A stretch of 64,000 nucleotides of DNA from Nitrospira sp. (GCA_015709715.1 CP054184.1:2961001-3025000), one strand, 5' to 3'; shown: positions 15,556-25,370, numbered from the stretch's first letter. Numbers and translations: made by a program. Notes: generated by a model not told the origin, from the sequence alone.

Positions 15556-16105
15556 CGCGGTGACGGTTGAGGGCATTCCGGCGCTGGTCGTGCCGGGGAT
15601 CGGCGATTCAGGGCCCGGCCATTGGCAAACGTGCTGGGAGCGACAGCATCTCCACTGGCGACGTGTGCGGCAGCGTGATTGGGCACATCCGGTCTGCGAC
15701 GAATGGGTTGCCGCTCTCCATGCGGCGGTGGTGCAGGCCTCCGTGCCGCCGCTGTTGATCGCCCATAGCATGGGGTGCTTGACGGTCGTGCATTGGGCGT
15801 CCCGATCCGCCTTGCCGGTCCGCGCAGCGCTTTTGGTCGCTGTGCCGGATCCCGAGGCGGCGATGTTTCCGGCGACGGCGAAAGGATTTCGACCGGTTCC
15901 GTCTGCGCGCCTGCCTTGGCCCAGCCTGCTCGTGGCCAGCACCGATGACCCGTTCGGCTCCGCCGCATTCGCGCGCCGTTGCGCGGCCGCCTGGGGAAGT
16001 GAGTATGTGGAAATCGGAGCAGTGGGCCATATCAACGCGGAGAGTGGGGTGGGAGCGTGGCCTGCCGGTCTCGCTCTGCTGCAACGGCTCCTGCGCGCCA
16101 CGTAA
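15548..16105 (+). CDS. RBBP9/YdeN-type serine alpha/beta hydrolase
   Basis: The protein has 185 residues. It has VVPGIGDSGPGHWQTCWE near the N-terminus, nucleophile Ser in LLIAHSMGCLTVVHW, Asp in LLVASTDDPFG and His in AVGHINAESG. This is the complete catalytic triad of the RBBP9 family. The substrate is unknown. The GTG start at 15548 lies inside the flavoprotein gene. A second in-frame GTG at 15560 just beyond that gene's stop is an equally possible start. Confidence 0.85.
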   Translation: MADAVTVEGIPALVVPGIGDSGPGHWQTCWERQHLHWRRVRQRDWAHPVCDEWVAALHAAVVQASVPPLLIAHSMGCLTVVHWASRSALPVRAALLVAVPDPEAAMFPATAKGFRPVPSARLPWPSLLVASTDDPFGSAAFARRCAAAWGSEYVEIGAVGHINAESGVGAWPAGLALLQRLLRAT

Positions 16106-16166
16106 GGTCCTACCCCGGGCCCGTTCAGGCGTCCCGATCCAGGGACCCCGGCCGGGCCGCTGTGAC

Positions 16167-16195
16167 TTGAGTTCGCCCGGTTCCCCCCGTACAGT
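16167..16195 (+). promoter_or_regulatory. Putative sigma70 promoter of the AsmA-like gene
   Basis: TTGAGT (16167-16172), a 17-base spacer, TACAGT (16190-16195). The ATG at 16216 is 20 bases further on, with ACTGAGG as a weak ribosome-binding site. Confidence 0.45.
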
Positions 16196-16215
16196 GGAAC
16201 GAGAACTGAGGTTGC

Positions 16216-19200
16216 ATGGACCTTTCACCTCCCACTCCAGCCCCGCGCTCACGGCGGCTGCTGTTCCGCCTCGCGCTTCTATCGGCGATTCTCGTCCTAG
16301 CCGGCCTCGTTGCCCTGCCCTGGATGCTGAATCAACCGGCGGTGACGGCGGCCTTGCTGCGACAGCTTGAGGCACGAACCGGTTATCGCGTGGCCATCGA
16401 GGATTCGCACCTGCGGATCGTGCCCTCTCTCGAGGTGGAACTCCGGCAGGTCCGCCTCCACCACTCCACGATGGATCGGCCGCTCCTTACGGCCGATGCC
16501 GTCACCGTCGCGCTGCAGTGGTGGCCCCTCCTCGAAGGGCGCCCCGTGGCGACGGAGCTGGTGGTGGATCGTCCGCAGCTGACGATCCGCCGAACGGCGG
16601 ATGAGAGGTGGCGCCTTGACGGTCAGGCTCCATCACCACTGTCCGGCGAATCGACCCAGCCCGTCGAATTGTTGGAGACCTTGCGGAACGTCCTGGTCGT
16701 TCAAGGGAGCCTCACCCTCGTCGATGAATTGCGCGCCGTGGTTCACACTCCCTTGCGCCTCACCGTGGCCCAAGGCACCCTGTCGACCGAAGTGGCGGGA
16801 CGGCACGCGCGACTGCAGGTGTCGGGCGAGATTCCGCAGGGGGGCGGGGCTGCGGCATTTTCCTGGGACGGTTCGCTGACGCAGCGCGGTGAACGCGGCC
16901 ACCTGCAAGCGGAGGGGGTTCTGCGGCTGCAGCATGTCAATGTGCGCCATCTGCTGTCGTTCTGGAACGGGCCCGGTCGCATCACCGACGGGGTGGATGG
17001 GGCTGCGCAGATGACCGCCCATGTGCGCTGGTCGTCCGCCTCCGAAGGACACGATGTCCTCGTCGACGAACTGAAGGCCGAGTTGCAGGAGCTGGCGATT
17101 CAAGGCTCCGGCTCGATCACCGGCCTGGGGGGCCCGCGCCCGAAATTTGCCGCGCTGCTCTCCGCTCCGCCGGTTCCTCTCCCCCGTGCTTTGCGGCAGG
17201 TCCCTTCAGCTTGGCTGGATGAGCCGTTACGGGTGCAGTTGGATGGGTATGGCGTCGATGGATTACTCGCGCTCCGATCGATGGCCGTGAGCGGGACCTT
17301 GGGGGCCGAGGGACGACCCAACGTCAGCGCCGTGGTCGAGATTCGAAACGGCCGATTCGCGCCGGCTCCGCCGCTACCGGCGGTGGAGCACATCTACGGC
17401 ACGGTGATCGCTGATGCGGAACAGCTGCGTATGAGGGAGATGCGCGCCGAATGGGGTGCCGTGCGATTGACCGGGCAGGATCTGTTGGTGACCCGGTGGA
17501 CCACGGACCCACGGGTCGATGTCAAAGTACAGGGAACGGCACCGCTGGCGGGAGTGGTGGAGACCGCGCGGCGTCTGGATCAATTCCCGCTGCTTCGAGA
17601 TCTGGCGGCACAGGTGGAGGGCCCCACCGGACAGCTCGACATGGTGGTCCATCTCACGGGACAGCCGGCTAGCGGAAAACCGCTTGAATTAACCGACCTC
17701 GACCTCAAGGTCCGTCAGGGAGGGGTGCGGAGTGCCTGGTTGCCGGTTCCGGTCCGCCAAGTGGAGGCCCATGTCACGGTCACGCCGACGCTGGTGGCGA
17801 TCGATCATCTGGAGGGATGGGCGGGGCCCGCCGCGTTTCGCACCCATGGCGAGGTGGCGCTGGTGGGCGGCAAGGCCTTCTCTGATGTCACGCTGAACAT
17901 GCACGCGGAGGCCGCGGCGCTGGACTCGTTGTGGCCCGAAGGGGGTGAGGGGGCGTTCCGCCCCGAGGTGGAGGGCGCCCTGCGTCTGCACGCCGCCGTT
18001 ACCGGCCCCTTCGACCGTTTGCGGATCAAGGGCCTGTTCGATCTGCGGCAGGCCGCGCTGCACATCCCGAATCGATTGACCAAACCGTTGCAGGCCCCCG
18101 CCAGCGTGGGATTCGACATGTTGTTGTCCGGAGGGACCGGCTTGGCGGTTCGGCAATTCGACCTGCGGTTTCCTCCGATCAAACTGGTCGGTGAGGGAGC
18201 GTTGGAGTTTTCCGAGGAGAAACCCTTTTCGCTGAAGCTGTCCACGGGAAAGCTGGCCGTCGATCGGCTTCCCAAGGGTGTTGCGCTGGGACCGATCCGG
18301 GCCGGCACGTTGGATGCCGTTCTGAAGATGACCGGTCAATTGAGCGATCGCCGTTCCTGGCAGACCGTCGGCCACGTGCGGTTCGATGAAGGCCGACTCG
18401 CAGTCGAGCGCCTCGCCGCGCCGATCCGGGACCTGTTCGTCACCCTGCGGTTCGATCAGGATCGCATCCAGATTCCACGGCTGGCCTTTCATGTCGGGGC
18501 CAGCGACGTTCGGGTGACCGGCAGCGTCGCGCAATGGGCGGAGGCGCCGAAGGTGCGACTCACGGTCGAATCGTCCCAGTTCGACGTTACATCGCTCGCC
18601 TTGGCTCCCTCTTCCCCCTCCCGGGCCGGTCGCCGGTCGACCATAGGACAGCGGCCGACCATGGAACAGGAGTGGTGGTCGGCCGCCAGGGTCGATGCGT
18701 TTCTCTTCGTCGACCATCTCTACTACAAGACGTTCCTGCTGACCGATTTGTCGACCCGAGTGGTGTGGGACCACGGGCTGCTCACCGTCGAGCGAATCAG
18801 CGGCGATACTAACGACGGCCATGTGGCGGGGCAGGCGAAGGTGCGGATGGATGGTCGGCAGCAGCCCGAGCGAGTCGGTAGCACCTTTCGCGCGAACGGC
18901 ATTCCGATCGATCGTGTCTTGTCGGAGATCCAGCAGCATCCGTCGCTCTCCGGTTGGCTGACCACCTCGGGCAAACTGCAGGCGGAATTCGAGCGTGGTG
19001 TGTTGCTGCCCGGTGCCATAGCGAGTCGCCAGCCGATTCACGTGCTGGTGGAGGATGGAAGACTGTCGAATCTGCCGGTACTTTCGACCCTGCTGTCGGT
19101 CTTGAACCTGCCGGCCTTGCTGCAGGGGCAAGTCGACCTTGAGAAGGACGGCTTGCCGTTCGATCACCTGAAGCTGGTCGGGTCGCTCAACCAGGGCGTC

Positions 19201-19581
19201 GTGGTGGTGAAGGAGTTGTTGCTCGACAGTCCGATCCTCAAGATCAGCGGGACCGGCCGGTATGACATGTTGGCGGACGAGTTCGACATGATATTGGTGA
19301 CCAGTCCGCTCGGGTCCTACTCCAACCTCTTGAAACGGGTGCCGCTGTTCCAGCAGCTGCTGGCCGGGGATCGGCAGGGGTTCGATACGGCGGTGTTTGA
19401 GCTGAAAGGGTCGGCGAACAAGCCGGAGTTGCGGTACTTGGCGGCGGAATCCTTGATGGCTGGGGTGAAGGGCACGGCGCAACTGGCCTTCGATGTCCTG
19501 GTCAATGCCATCAAGCTGCCGCAGCAGGCCTATGCCATGGTGGAGGAGAGTTTCGGAGCGGCTGAAGAAGAAGACTTCTGA
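16216..19581 (+). CDS. AsmA/YhdP-like inner-membrane-anchored envelope protein
   Basis: The protein has 1121 residues. One N-terminal membrane helix (about 18-38) is followed by an AsmA N-domain (LEARTGYRVAIEDSHLRIVP) and a very long beta-rich periplasmic part. The C-terminus reads KISGTGRYDMLADEFDMILV and ends with an AsmA-like C-domain around VPLFQQLLAGDRQGF. Such proteins (AsmA, TamB, YhdP) are thought to form hydrophobic grooves bridging inner and outer membranes for phospholipid transport. The length is close to YhdP, larger than AsmA itself. The assignment to YhdP rather than to another AsmA-like paralogue is uncertain. Confidence 0.85.
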   Translation: MDLSPPTPAPRSRRLLFRLALLSAILVLAGLVALPWMLNQPAVTAALLRQLEARTGYRVAIEDSHLRIVPSLEVELRQVRLHHSTMDRPLLTADAVTVALQWWPLLEGRPVATELVVDRPQLTIRRTADERWRLDGQAPSPLSGESTQPVELLETLRNVLVVQGSLTLVDELRAVVHTPLRLTVAQGTLSTEVAGRHARLQVSGEIPQGGGAAAFSWDGSLTQRGERGHLQAEGVLRLQHVNVRHLLSFWNGPGRITDGVDGAAQMTAHVRWSSASEGHDVLVDELKAELQELAIQGSGSITGLGGPRPKFAALLSAPPVPLPRALRQVPSAWLDEPLRVQLDGYGVDGLLALRSMAVSGTLGAEGRPNVSAVVEIRNGRFAPAPPLPAVEHIYGTVIADAEQLRMREMRAEWGAVRLTGQDLLVTRWTTDPRVDVKVQGTAPLAGVVETARRLDQFPLLRDLAAQVEGPTGQLDMVVHLTGQPASGKPLELTDLDLKVRQGGVRSAWLPVPVRQVEAHVTVTPTLVAIDHLEGWAGPAAFRTHGEVALVGGKAFSDVTLNMHAEAAALDSLWPEGGEGAFRPEVEGALRLHAAVTGPFDRLRIKGLFDLRQAALHIPNRLTKPLQAPASVGFDMLLSGGTGLAVRQFDLRFPPIKLVGEGALEFSEEKPFSLKLSTGKLAVDRLPKGVALGPIRAGTLDAVLKMTGQLSDRRSWQTVGHVRFDEGRLAVERLAAPIRDLFVTLRFDQDRIQIPRLAFHVGASDVRVTGSVAQWAEAPKVRLTVESSQFDVTSLALAPSSPSRAGRRSTIGQRPTMEQEWWSAARVDAFLFVDHLYYKTFLLTDLSTRVVWDHGLLTVERISGDTNDGHVAGQAKVRMDGRQQPERVGSTFRANGIPIDRVLSEIQQHPSLSGWLTTSGKLQAEFERGVLLPGAIASRQPIHVLVEDGRLSNLPVLSTLLSVLNLPALLQGQVDLEKDGLPFDHLKLVGSLNQGVVVVKELLLDSPILKISGTGRYDMLADEFDMILVTSPLGSYSNLLKRVPLFQQLLAGDRQGFDTAVFELKGSANKPELRYLAAESLMAGVKGTAQLAFDVLVNAIKLPQQAYAMVEESFGAAEEEDF

Positions 19582-19599
19582 TGAAGTGAGAGGTGCCGC

Positions 19600-19914
19600 T
19601 TACGGGGCGGACGTGGCGCGAATCTCCAGATCGTTCTTGACCCGCCGCACGCCCGGCACCTGTCTGGCCAATTCTGCTGCCTTGGCCTTGCGCTCCGCCC
19701 GCTGCACCGTTCCCGTCAAGGTGACCGTTCCATGCTCCGTCGTCACCAGAATATCGGACAACCCGCCTTGCTCATCCGCTGCCAAGCGCCCTTCGACCCG
19801 GGAGGAAATCTCGCCGTCCTGAGGACTGTCCGGCAACGTGGTCGGCGCAGGCAGGAGGCATCCGACCGACGTACTCAGCAGGAACAGGAGGAGCCATCTG
19901 TGCGGTCGAAGCAT
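19600..19914 (-). CDS. BON-domain lipoprotein
   Basis: The protein has 104 residues with a lipoprotein signal (lipobox SVGC, Cys at about 19). A single BON domain follows: ISSRVEGRLAADEQGGLSDI, HGTVTLTGTVQRAERKAKAA and RVKNDLEI. BON domains bind phospholipid or peptidoglycan; OsmY and DolP carry two copies, this protein one. It is convergent with the AsmA-like gene and divergent from the flavoprotein gene. Confidence 0.88.
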   Translation of the reverse strand: MLRPHRWLLLFLLSTSVGCLLPAPTTLPDSPQDGEISSRVEGRLAADEQGGLSDILVTTEHGTVTLTGTVQRAERKAKAAELARQVPGVRRVKNDLEIRATSAP

Positions 19915-20062
19915 GGGTGCTTGCTCCCATTGCCATGGTGCGAGGGCCCGGCGATCTTGGCATAGCGGGGCGCCTGATTTCCACGCCCGAGGTTTCTGAT
20001 TGCGTGGCTCGCCGGAACCGGGGCATCATGCGGCGGCCGGTCGGGACGAGCATCGGAGAGAG

Positions 20063-21373
20063 ATGGCGGAAACAGCGGTCGATGTCTGTGTGGTCGGAGC
20101 CGGCGCAGCAGGCTTGGCTGCAGCCATTTTCTGTGCGGAGCAGGGGCGGCACCTGACGGTCGATCTGCTGGACGGCGCGAAGACGATCGGCGCGAAGATT
20201 CTGGTCTCCGGCGGCGGACGATGCAACGTGACTCACGATGTCGTGACCCCCGAGGACTACGTTGGAACGCGCCATCTCATCCGCAACGTGCTGGCCGCCT
20301 TTCCGGTGCAACGGACGGTCGAGTGGTTTGCGTCCCTCGGCGTGGACCTCAAGCGGGAAGACACAGGGAAACTGTTTCCGGTAACCGACCGGGCGCGGAC
20401 CGTGTTGGAGGCGCTTACCGGACGCTGTCGGGAGTTAGGGGTGCGCGTGCGCCTCAGCCATTGCGTCGGCGAGATCGTCCGACTGGACAACCAGGGCGCC
20501 TCGGGAGGCCGATCGCCGGCCCGTTTCCTCATTCGGCACCAGCAGGGGGTGACGCTGGCCCGGTCCGTGATCCTGGCGACAGGCGGACGGTCCTTGCCGC
20601 GCTCGGGCAGTGACGGATCAGGGTACGGCCTGGCCCGCCGATTGGGCCATCGAGTGACACCGACCGTGCCTGCGCTGGTGGCCCTGGTGTTGGATGCTAC
20701 CTGCTTTCACGCCTCGCTCTCCGGGCTGTCGCAACAGGTGGAGTTGCAAGCGCTCGTGCAGGGGAAGTCCGTTGATCAGCGGACCGGCAGTCTGCTTTGG
20801 ACGCATTTTGGAATCAGCGGTCCCGTGGTGATGGACGCCAGCCGGTTTTGGACGCTGGCGCGCGAACGGGGAGAGCAAGCCGAGCTGTACGGCAACTTCT
20901 TGCCGGGATGGACTTTGGAGCAGGCACGCGGCTGGTTTCTTGATCAGACCGCCGCGCATCCGCGCCGATCCTTGGGTCCGCTGTTGGCGGGCCTGGTGCC
21001 CGAACGATTCGCCGACACGCTGTGCCGCGTCGTGGGTTGTGATCCGCAGCTGGCCGGTGCACAGACGGCGCGCCGGTTCAGGGAGCCCTTGTTGACGGCC
21101 CTCACCCGGTTCCGTTTCCCGGTGCTGCGTGACCGTGGTTGGAACTTCGCCGAGGTGACGGCCGGGGGCGTGCCGCTGGAAGAGGTCGACTTCCGCACCA
21201 TGGAATCCAAGTTGGTTCCGGGCCTGTACCTGGTCGGCGAGCTACTGGATTGTGACGGCCGCATCGGCGGGTTCAACTTCCAGTGGGCCTGGGCGACCGG
21301 CCTGGTGGCCGGCCGTGCCGTGGCGGCGAGTCCTCTCGCCGGAGCTGCGTCCGGCCGTCAGTTGAATTCGTAG
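20063..21373 (+). CDS. HI0933-family (BaiN-like) FAD-dependent oxidoreductase
   Basis: The protein has 436 residues from the ATG at 20063, preceded by GGAGAG. It contains VCVVGAGAAGLAAAIFCAEQ (FAD fold), KILVSGGGRCNVTHD (family signature), VILATGGRSLPRSGSDGSGY and GELLDCDGRIGGFNFQWAW. E. coli YhiN and the bile-acid enzyme BaiN belong here. The physiological substrate is unknown. Its stop lies 16 bases inside the convergent DUF481 gene. Confidence 0.9.
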   Translation: MAETAVDVCVVGAGAAGLAAAIFCAEQGRHLTVDLLDGAKTIGAKILVSGGGRCNVTHDVVTPEDYVGTRHLIRNVLAAFPVQRTVEWFASLGVDLKREDTGKLFPVTDRARTVLEALTGRCRELGVRVRLSHCVGEIVRLDNQGASGGRSPARFLIRHQQGVTLARSVILATGGRSLPRSGSDGSGYGLARRLGHRVTPTVPALVALVLDATCFHASLSGLSQQVELQALVQGKSVDQRTGSLLWTHFGISGPVVMDASRFWTLARERGEQAELYGNFLPGWTLEQARGWFLDQTAAHPRRSLGPLLAGLVPERFADTLCRVVGCDPQLAGAQTARRFREPLLTALTRFRFPVLRDRGWNFAEVTAGGVPLEEVDFRTMESKLVPGLYLVGELLDCDGRIGGFNFQWAWATGLVAGRAVAASPLAGAASGRQLNS

Positions 21374-22380
21374 CCCACCCCGAAAATCACCGCTTCATCG
21401 ATGCTCTTCCGCCCCGGCGCCGGTTGGGTGTTCAATCGGAGATCGTATTCGACGTTGAAGAAGAGGTTCTTATACACCGTGATGCGCAAGCCTTGGTCGG
21501 CGTTGAAACGGAACGCGTTGCCTGCGTTCACATCATAGAACCCTTCGTGGCGATGGAAGACCTTCACGCGAGCGGGCCACAGCGCATGTTCGAATCGCAA
21601 TCCCCAGCGGCCGGAAGGCGTCCGGGTATTGGGGCTGTTCGTATAGTGTTCGCTCACATGGGCCAAGCCTACCGAGAGGGAGAGGGTCGTGCGGGCGCTT
21701 TCATAGAATTGATAGCCCAAGCCGCTTCCGATGGTGGAGCGCAATTGCAAGTTCTGCAGCGTGTCCTTTTCCAGCATGCCGAAGGTTTCGACGAAGATCT
21801 GTTTACTCACGAAGTAATTGTGTTTGAGGCTGGCCAGGGAGTTTCGGGCCGTCACCTGCTCGCCTGCCTGACCGTAGTTATATTTGCCCTCGATCAGCAG
21901 CCGCTGGCGGTAGGCATGCAACGTCAATCGAGCCGCGCTGTTGATGGCCTTGGTGCTGCTGTTCCCGGAGGTGCTGTTCCCGCCTACCGAGACCGTGCCG
22001 GTCAGTCGAATCGGCTCCAGATTGATCGCCGTCACCTCCTCGAGAGGGATGGCGCTTTCGGCGTGCAGCTCCGTCACTTCGCGCAGTCCCTGCGCGCCGA
22101 AGAAGAAGTCTGTGAGGGCGTCTCGGGACTGTTCGGGGACGAAGATCTTCATGGGACTGTTCGAGCTCACTCGTTGGACTTTGCGCCAATCGATCTTGAT
22201 CTCGCCGCCATAATCCGTCTGCAAGGTCAGGATGCGCTCCTCCATCTTCACGATGGTGCCGGTCAGGCGGTCGCCGTTCAGCAACAGGACTTCGTCGGCC
22301 CATGCGAGGCCGGCCCACAAACTGAAGCACAACAGCGCGCCCTGCCGGAGCAGGAGGCGATGACAAGCGTGACGGAGCAT
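21358..22380 (-). CDS. DUF481 outer-membrane beta-barrel protein
   Basis: The protein has 340 residues from the ATG at 22380, with a signal peptide ending AGLAWA. An N-terminal SH3-like region (VLLLNGDRLTGTIVKMEERI) precedes the DUF481 barrel: alternating strands such as RLLIEGKYNYGQAGEQ and LRITVYKNLFFNVEYDLRL, ending in VGYEFN with a C-terminal aromatic typical of outer-membrane barrels. DUF481 proteins (YdiY) are salt/acid-induced in some bacteria; their function is not established. An upstream TTG in frame at 22389 is less likely as the start. Confidence 0.85.
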   Translation of the reverse strand: MLRHACHRLLLRQGALLCFSLWAGLAWADEVLLLNGDRLTGTIVKMEERILTLQTDYGGEIKIDWRKVQRVSSNSPMKIFVPEQSRDALTDFFFGAQGLREVTELHAESAIPLEEVTAINLEPIRLTGTVSVGGNSTSGNSSTKAINSAARLTLHAYRQRLLIEGKYNYGQAGEQVTARNSLASLKHNYFVSKQIFVETFGMLEKDTLQNLQLRSTIGSGLGYQFYESARTTLSLSVGLAHVSEHYTNSPNTRTPSGRWGLRFEHALWPARVKVFHRHEGFYDVNAGNAFRFNADQGLRITVYKNLFFNVEYDLRLNTQPAPGRKSIDEAVIFGVGYEFN

Positions 22381-22451
22381 GGAAATCAACCAACCTACTG
22401 GAGGGCCTGCGGGAGTTGCAAGCGGACGAGCCGAAAAAATCCGTCGCTCGG

Positions 22452-23651
22452 CTATTTCGCGATCGTGATGCCGGGGACGCCGCTGCGCGGGACGTCGGTT
22501 ACCGTCATCTGAAACAGCTGGGTCAGCAGCTTGAAGGCTTCACGATTCCAGCGGCCCAGCGGCCCTTCGCCGTTGACGGCATAGTACCGGCCATGGGAAC
22601 GGATGGAGAGGTCCGACGCGTCGGGTGCACGATCCGCGACCAGCAGCTCCATCGTGTGGACAGGATTCTCCGCCACGGGCGGCGTGCGAGCGTCCTGTTC
22701 GACCGCATATTCGCGCTCTTCATCCACGGAACGCCCCAGAAAATTCAGCATGGCGTTGAAGCTGCGCAAGCGGAAGTCGCCGCTCATCGGCCATTCTCCG
22801 CCGACATAGCCGGGGCGGATATCGAAGGAGACGTCGTTCGCGGACCGCTGGTCGGCGGCTTCGTGCAATCGAATTCGGTCCTTTGGCGGAAGGGCGGCGG
22901 GATCATAGTTGGTGATGAGAATGCGACCGGACACCGGTTTGCGGAGCGTATAGGCACGCTGTTCGGGATGGTAGGTGATCAAGTATTGTTGCTCCAAGGC
23001 GGCGAAGCCTTCCGCCGTGACGGATTCGGCGGGAATCGTCCAGGTGCGCTCGAACGTCATGGCTTCCGCATAGAGGCGGTTGGCGTCCTGAATGGCCGAC
23101 AGATGCAGCACCACCTTGCGGAACATGTCGTACCCGGTTTTGTCGGACGGGCTGTTCCGATAGGCGATCTCCTGGCCATGGTCCTTCAGGCGTAGTTCCT
23201 TCGCCATGAGCCGCAACAACAGATCAATGTCGACGCCCTGCCGCAGCAACAACGTAAGCTTGCTCTCCTGAAAGGGGGTCAGGAGCCGCTTGGTGAACTC
23301 TTCTCCTTCGATGGGGGCGATGCTGATCGTGGGGTTTTCGGCGACCGAGCCGCCGAAGAGCGGCACCAGCGTCCGGCCATGTTCGCCGGTGAGCGTGGGA
23401 GTTGCGCCGGCGCTCACCCGGAAATCGAACGTCGCGGCCACGTTGGCCACGCCGGTGAAGTGGACCGGTTCGTGGTGATGGGCTCGCGCGATGTTGATCA
23501 GGAGCTGTTTGGAGATCGCGTCGGTGATCGCCTCGTCGTAGGCGAGGACGGCCCGATTCAAGGTCGGCGGCGACAGGCAGCCGGCCGGGCTTAGGACCAT
23601 GAGCAGGGCCATGAGTCGACCCGCAGCCGTCTTGGCGAGGTGGTGCATCAT
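22452..23651 (-). CDS. Lipoprotein of unknown function
   Basis: The protein has 399 residues from the ATG at 23651 (or the next codon, also ATG). The lipobox is LSPAGC. The body is hydrophilic with LAYDEAITDAISKQLLINIA and LFGGSVAENPTISIAPIEGE; no enzyme motif is seen. I recall similar lipoproteins annotated only as hypothetical. It shares the strand with the DUF481 gene (71 bases apart) and with the RMD1-like gene upstream. Probably attached to a periplasmic membrane face. Confidence 0.7.
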   Translation of the reverse strand: MMHHLAKTAAGRLMALLMVLSPAGCLSPPTLNRAVLAYDEAITDAISKQLLINIARAHHHEPVHFTGVANVAATFDFRVSAGATPTLTGEHGRTLVPLFGGSVAENPTISIAPIEGEEFTKRLLTPFQESKLTLLLRQGVDIDLLLRLMAKELRLKDHGQEIAYRNSPSDKTGYDMFRKVVLHLSAIQDANRLYAEAMTFERTWTIPAESVTAEGFAALEQQYLITYHPEQRAYTLRKPVSGRILITNYDPAALPPKDRIRLHEAADQRSANDVSFDIRPGYVGGEWPMSGDFRLRSFNAMLNFLGRSVDEEREYAVEQDARTPPVAENPVHTMELLVADRAPDASDLSIRSHGRYYAVNGEGPLGRWNREAFKLLTQLFQMTVTDVPRSGVPGITIAK

Positions 23652-23707
23652 CGGCGTCCAGGCTTCTAGCACAGTCGCCCGTTTCTGCCTAGAGCCGAAA
23701 GATCCAC

Positions 23708-24826
23708 TCAATGACCGGCCATGGGCAGGAATGAGACGACGATGGATATCGCGATCAGCACGATGATGATCCATTCGAGTACTTCCATCCGTCGGGTCGT
23801 GCCGCGATCGGCCATTTTCCCGTAGATGCTGTCCAGCGTTTGCAGCTTCCTGAGGATGCCGGCATCCCAGGCCTCCAGGTGAAACCGCTGTGATGTCAAA
23901 CGATAGACACGGGCGAGGTATTGGTCCCCGAGCAGCTTAAGGGTGTTGGCCACGCGCTCGAAGAGCACGGCGCTGTCGACCTGCAGCTGTGCGATGTGCG
24001 TCACGGCGGCTTCGTGCGAGCCCGGCAGCCACAGCCTTCGATTCGGCCGGTGTGTGAGCGCGTCATACCCCTGGTCGAGGGCGCGGTCCAGCTGCTCGTC
24101 CAGCATGCGCATTTCCAGCAGTTCCACGTTGACGAACTCGAGCACGGCGCGGACGTCGTCCATCTCCGCTCCGAACACGATCGCGGCGTTCCAGTCGATG
24201 AGGGCCAGATCGTCGCGGCTGAAGGCGATATGGCAGGCCGTCGCCTCGTGGACCTCCTGGTCGGAGAGCGGCTGGCGTTCGCTCCGCAGGACATGGGCGA
24301 ACCGGACATCCAAGGGGGTTCCCATCGCAGGAGTGTCGGCAGGCGTCCACCGTTCGATCGAAAAGATCAGGTAGTCTTCGACCTCGTCGGAGATGGCAGG
24401 CCGCTCGATGGCCGGCTGGATATCGCGGACCAACTGATCCAGGCGGTGCCGCGATTCCGCCAGGAGCCGCTCATTTTCATACAGCGACTCGCTGAGCCCG
24501 AGCAAGTCGGAGAACGGGCCTACGAGGGGAATCCGGTAGATGACGGTGGCCGCGCCGAAGTCGTAGAGCACGACTTCCACGGCCGCACTGGATTGATAGG
24601 TGCCGAACACCAGCGGGGCGGTCTCTTGTGTCAGTCGCAGCGGGGCGGGCCGATAGTCGAAATAATGCGGCGCCCGCGCCTTGTGCCGAATGCGTCCGCG
24701 TTCCTTGATGGCCGTGACCCGCTGTTCCGCGTCGTTCAAATCGATGGTGAGGCCGATGTCATAGGCGAACAGGGCGTAACAGGTGCCCTGTTCGATGGAG
24801 AGCGGAGTCTGGTCGAGAACAGGCAT
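23708..24826 (-). CDS. RMD1/YagE (DUF155) family membrane-anchored protein
   Basis: The protein has 372 residues from the ATG at 24826. The DUF155 core is seen as VVLYDFGAATVIYRIPL, YENERLLAESRHRLDQLV and LEMRMLDEQLDRALDQGYDA. One C-terminal helix (LEWIIIVLIAISIVVSFLP) anchors it, as in the eukaryotic mitochondrial RMD1/RMND1 and yeast SIF2 relatives. Mitochondrial RMND1 supports translation at the inner membrane; the bacterial role is unknown. The length and C-terminal anchor fit the family. Confidence 0.78.
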   Translation of the reverse strand: MPVLDQTPLSIEQGTCYALFAYDIGLTIDLNDAEQRVTAIKERGRIRHKARAPHYFDYRPAPLRLTQETAPLVFGTYQSSAAVEVVLYDFGAATVIYRIPLVGPFSDLLGLSESLYENERLLAESRHRLDQLVRDIQPAIERPAISDEVEDYLIFSIERWTPADTPAMGTPLDVRFAHVLRSERQPLSDQEVHEATACHIAFSRDDLALIDWNAAIVFGAEMDDVRAVLEFVNVELLEMRMLDEQLDRALDQGYDALTHRPNRRLWLPGSHEAAVTHIAQLQVDSAVLFERVANTLKLLGDQYLARVYRLTSQRFHLEAWDAGILRKLQTLDSIYGKMADRGTTRRMEVLEWIIIVLIAISIVVSFLPMAGH

Positions 24827-25016
24827 CGCTATCTCGTCTGTGGAGGATGGGGTATGAATATGCGTTTCCCGCCGGGACTGCAAGGGGCCGATCAGCGGTC
24901 GGCCTCGGCCTGGAGCACGACGACCGTCGGGGGCAGGTCGTGCGGACAGGGTAGTTTCCGCCTGTTACGGTTCAGTTCAGCCTTGTTCAAAGAATGTCGA
25001 GCAGCGCATCGGGGGA

Positions 25017-25370
25017 TTGTGCGAACCGAGCCACTCGCGTAAGACCACTGCCGGCCTTGCCTGTCTCCCGAACGGTGTTGCCTTGTCGGCGTACCAAGAC
25101 GGCGTGCCTTCCGATTACCCGCGCTCTCTCGAGCGTGACCTTGCGACGCTCCTCTTCCGGTTGGCGGTTCAGGGGGAACAGGCAGAGGCTCTCCGGCGAG
25201 CCGCCGAGATCTACGTGGACCTCGCCGATGACCTCTTCGAGGGTGAGACGAAGAAGCGCCTGGCCTATGAGGCGGTGCTCCACGTCGAACAGCCGCATTA
25301 TTCGTATGCCTGGAAGCGCATCTTTCTGCCTGAAGCGGAGCGGTTGCTCAAAACGCTTTGCCCTTCCTGA
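25017..25370 (+). CDS. Small hypothetical protein
   Basis: This frame gives 117 residues from a TTG at 25017; a more natural start may be the TTG at 25086 (LSAYQDGVPSDYPRSLERDL). The C-terminal part looks like real protein: LRRAAEIYVDLADDLFEGET and HYSYAWKRIFLPEAERLL, probably helical. Other frames here are Arg/Ser-rich and look like shadows. No ribosome-binding site is clear. Function unknown. Confidence 0.45.
   Translation: MCEPSHSRKTTAGLACLPNGVALSAYQDGVPSDYPRSLERDLATLLFRLAVQGEQAEALRRAAEIYVDLADDLFEGETKKRLAYEAVLHVEQPHYSYAWKRIFLPEAERLLKTLCPS

Noticed and set aside
13999..16101. A 700-codon antisense open frame on the minus strand, and similar long antisense frames at 17689-19482, 32479-34116, 38407-40221 and 42725-44356
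   Set aside because: These are complementary to well-supported genes, are rich in Arg, Pro, Gly and His, and show no domain pattern. High GC content makes stop codons rare in opposite frames.
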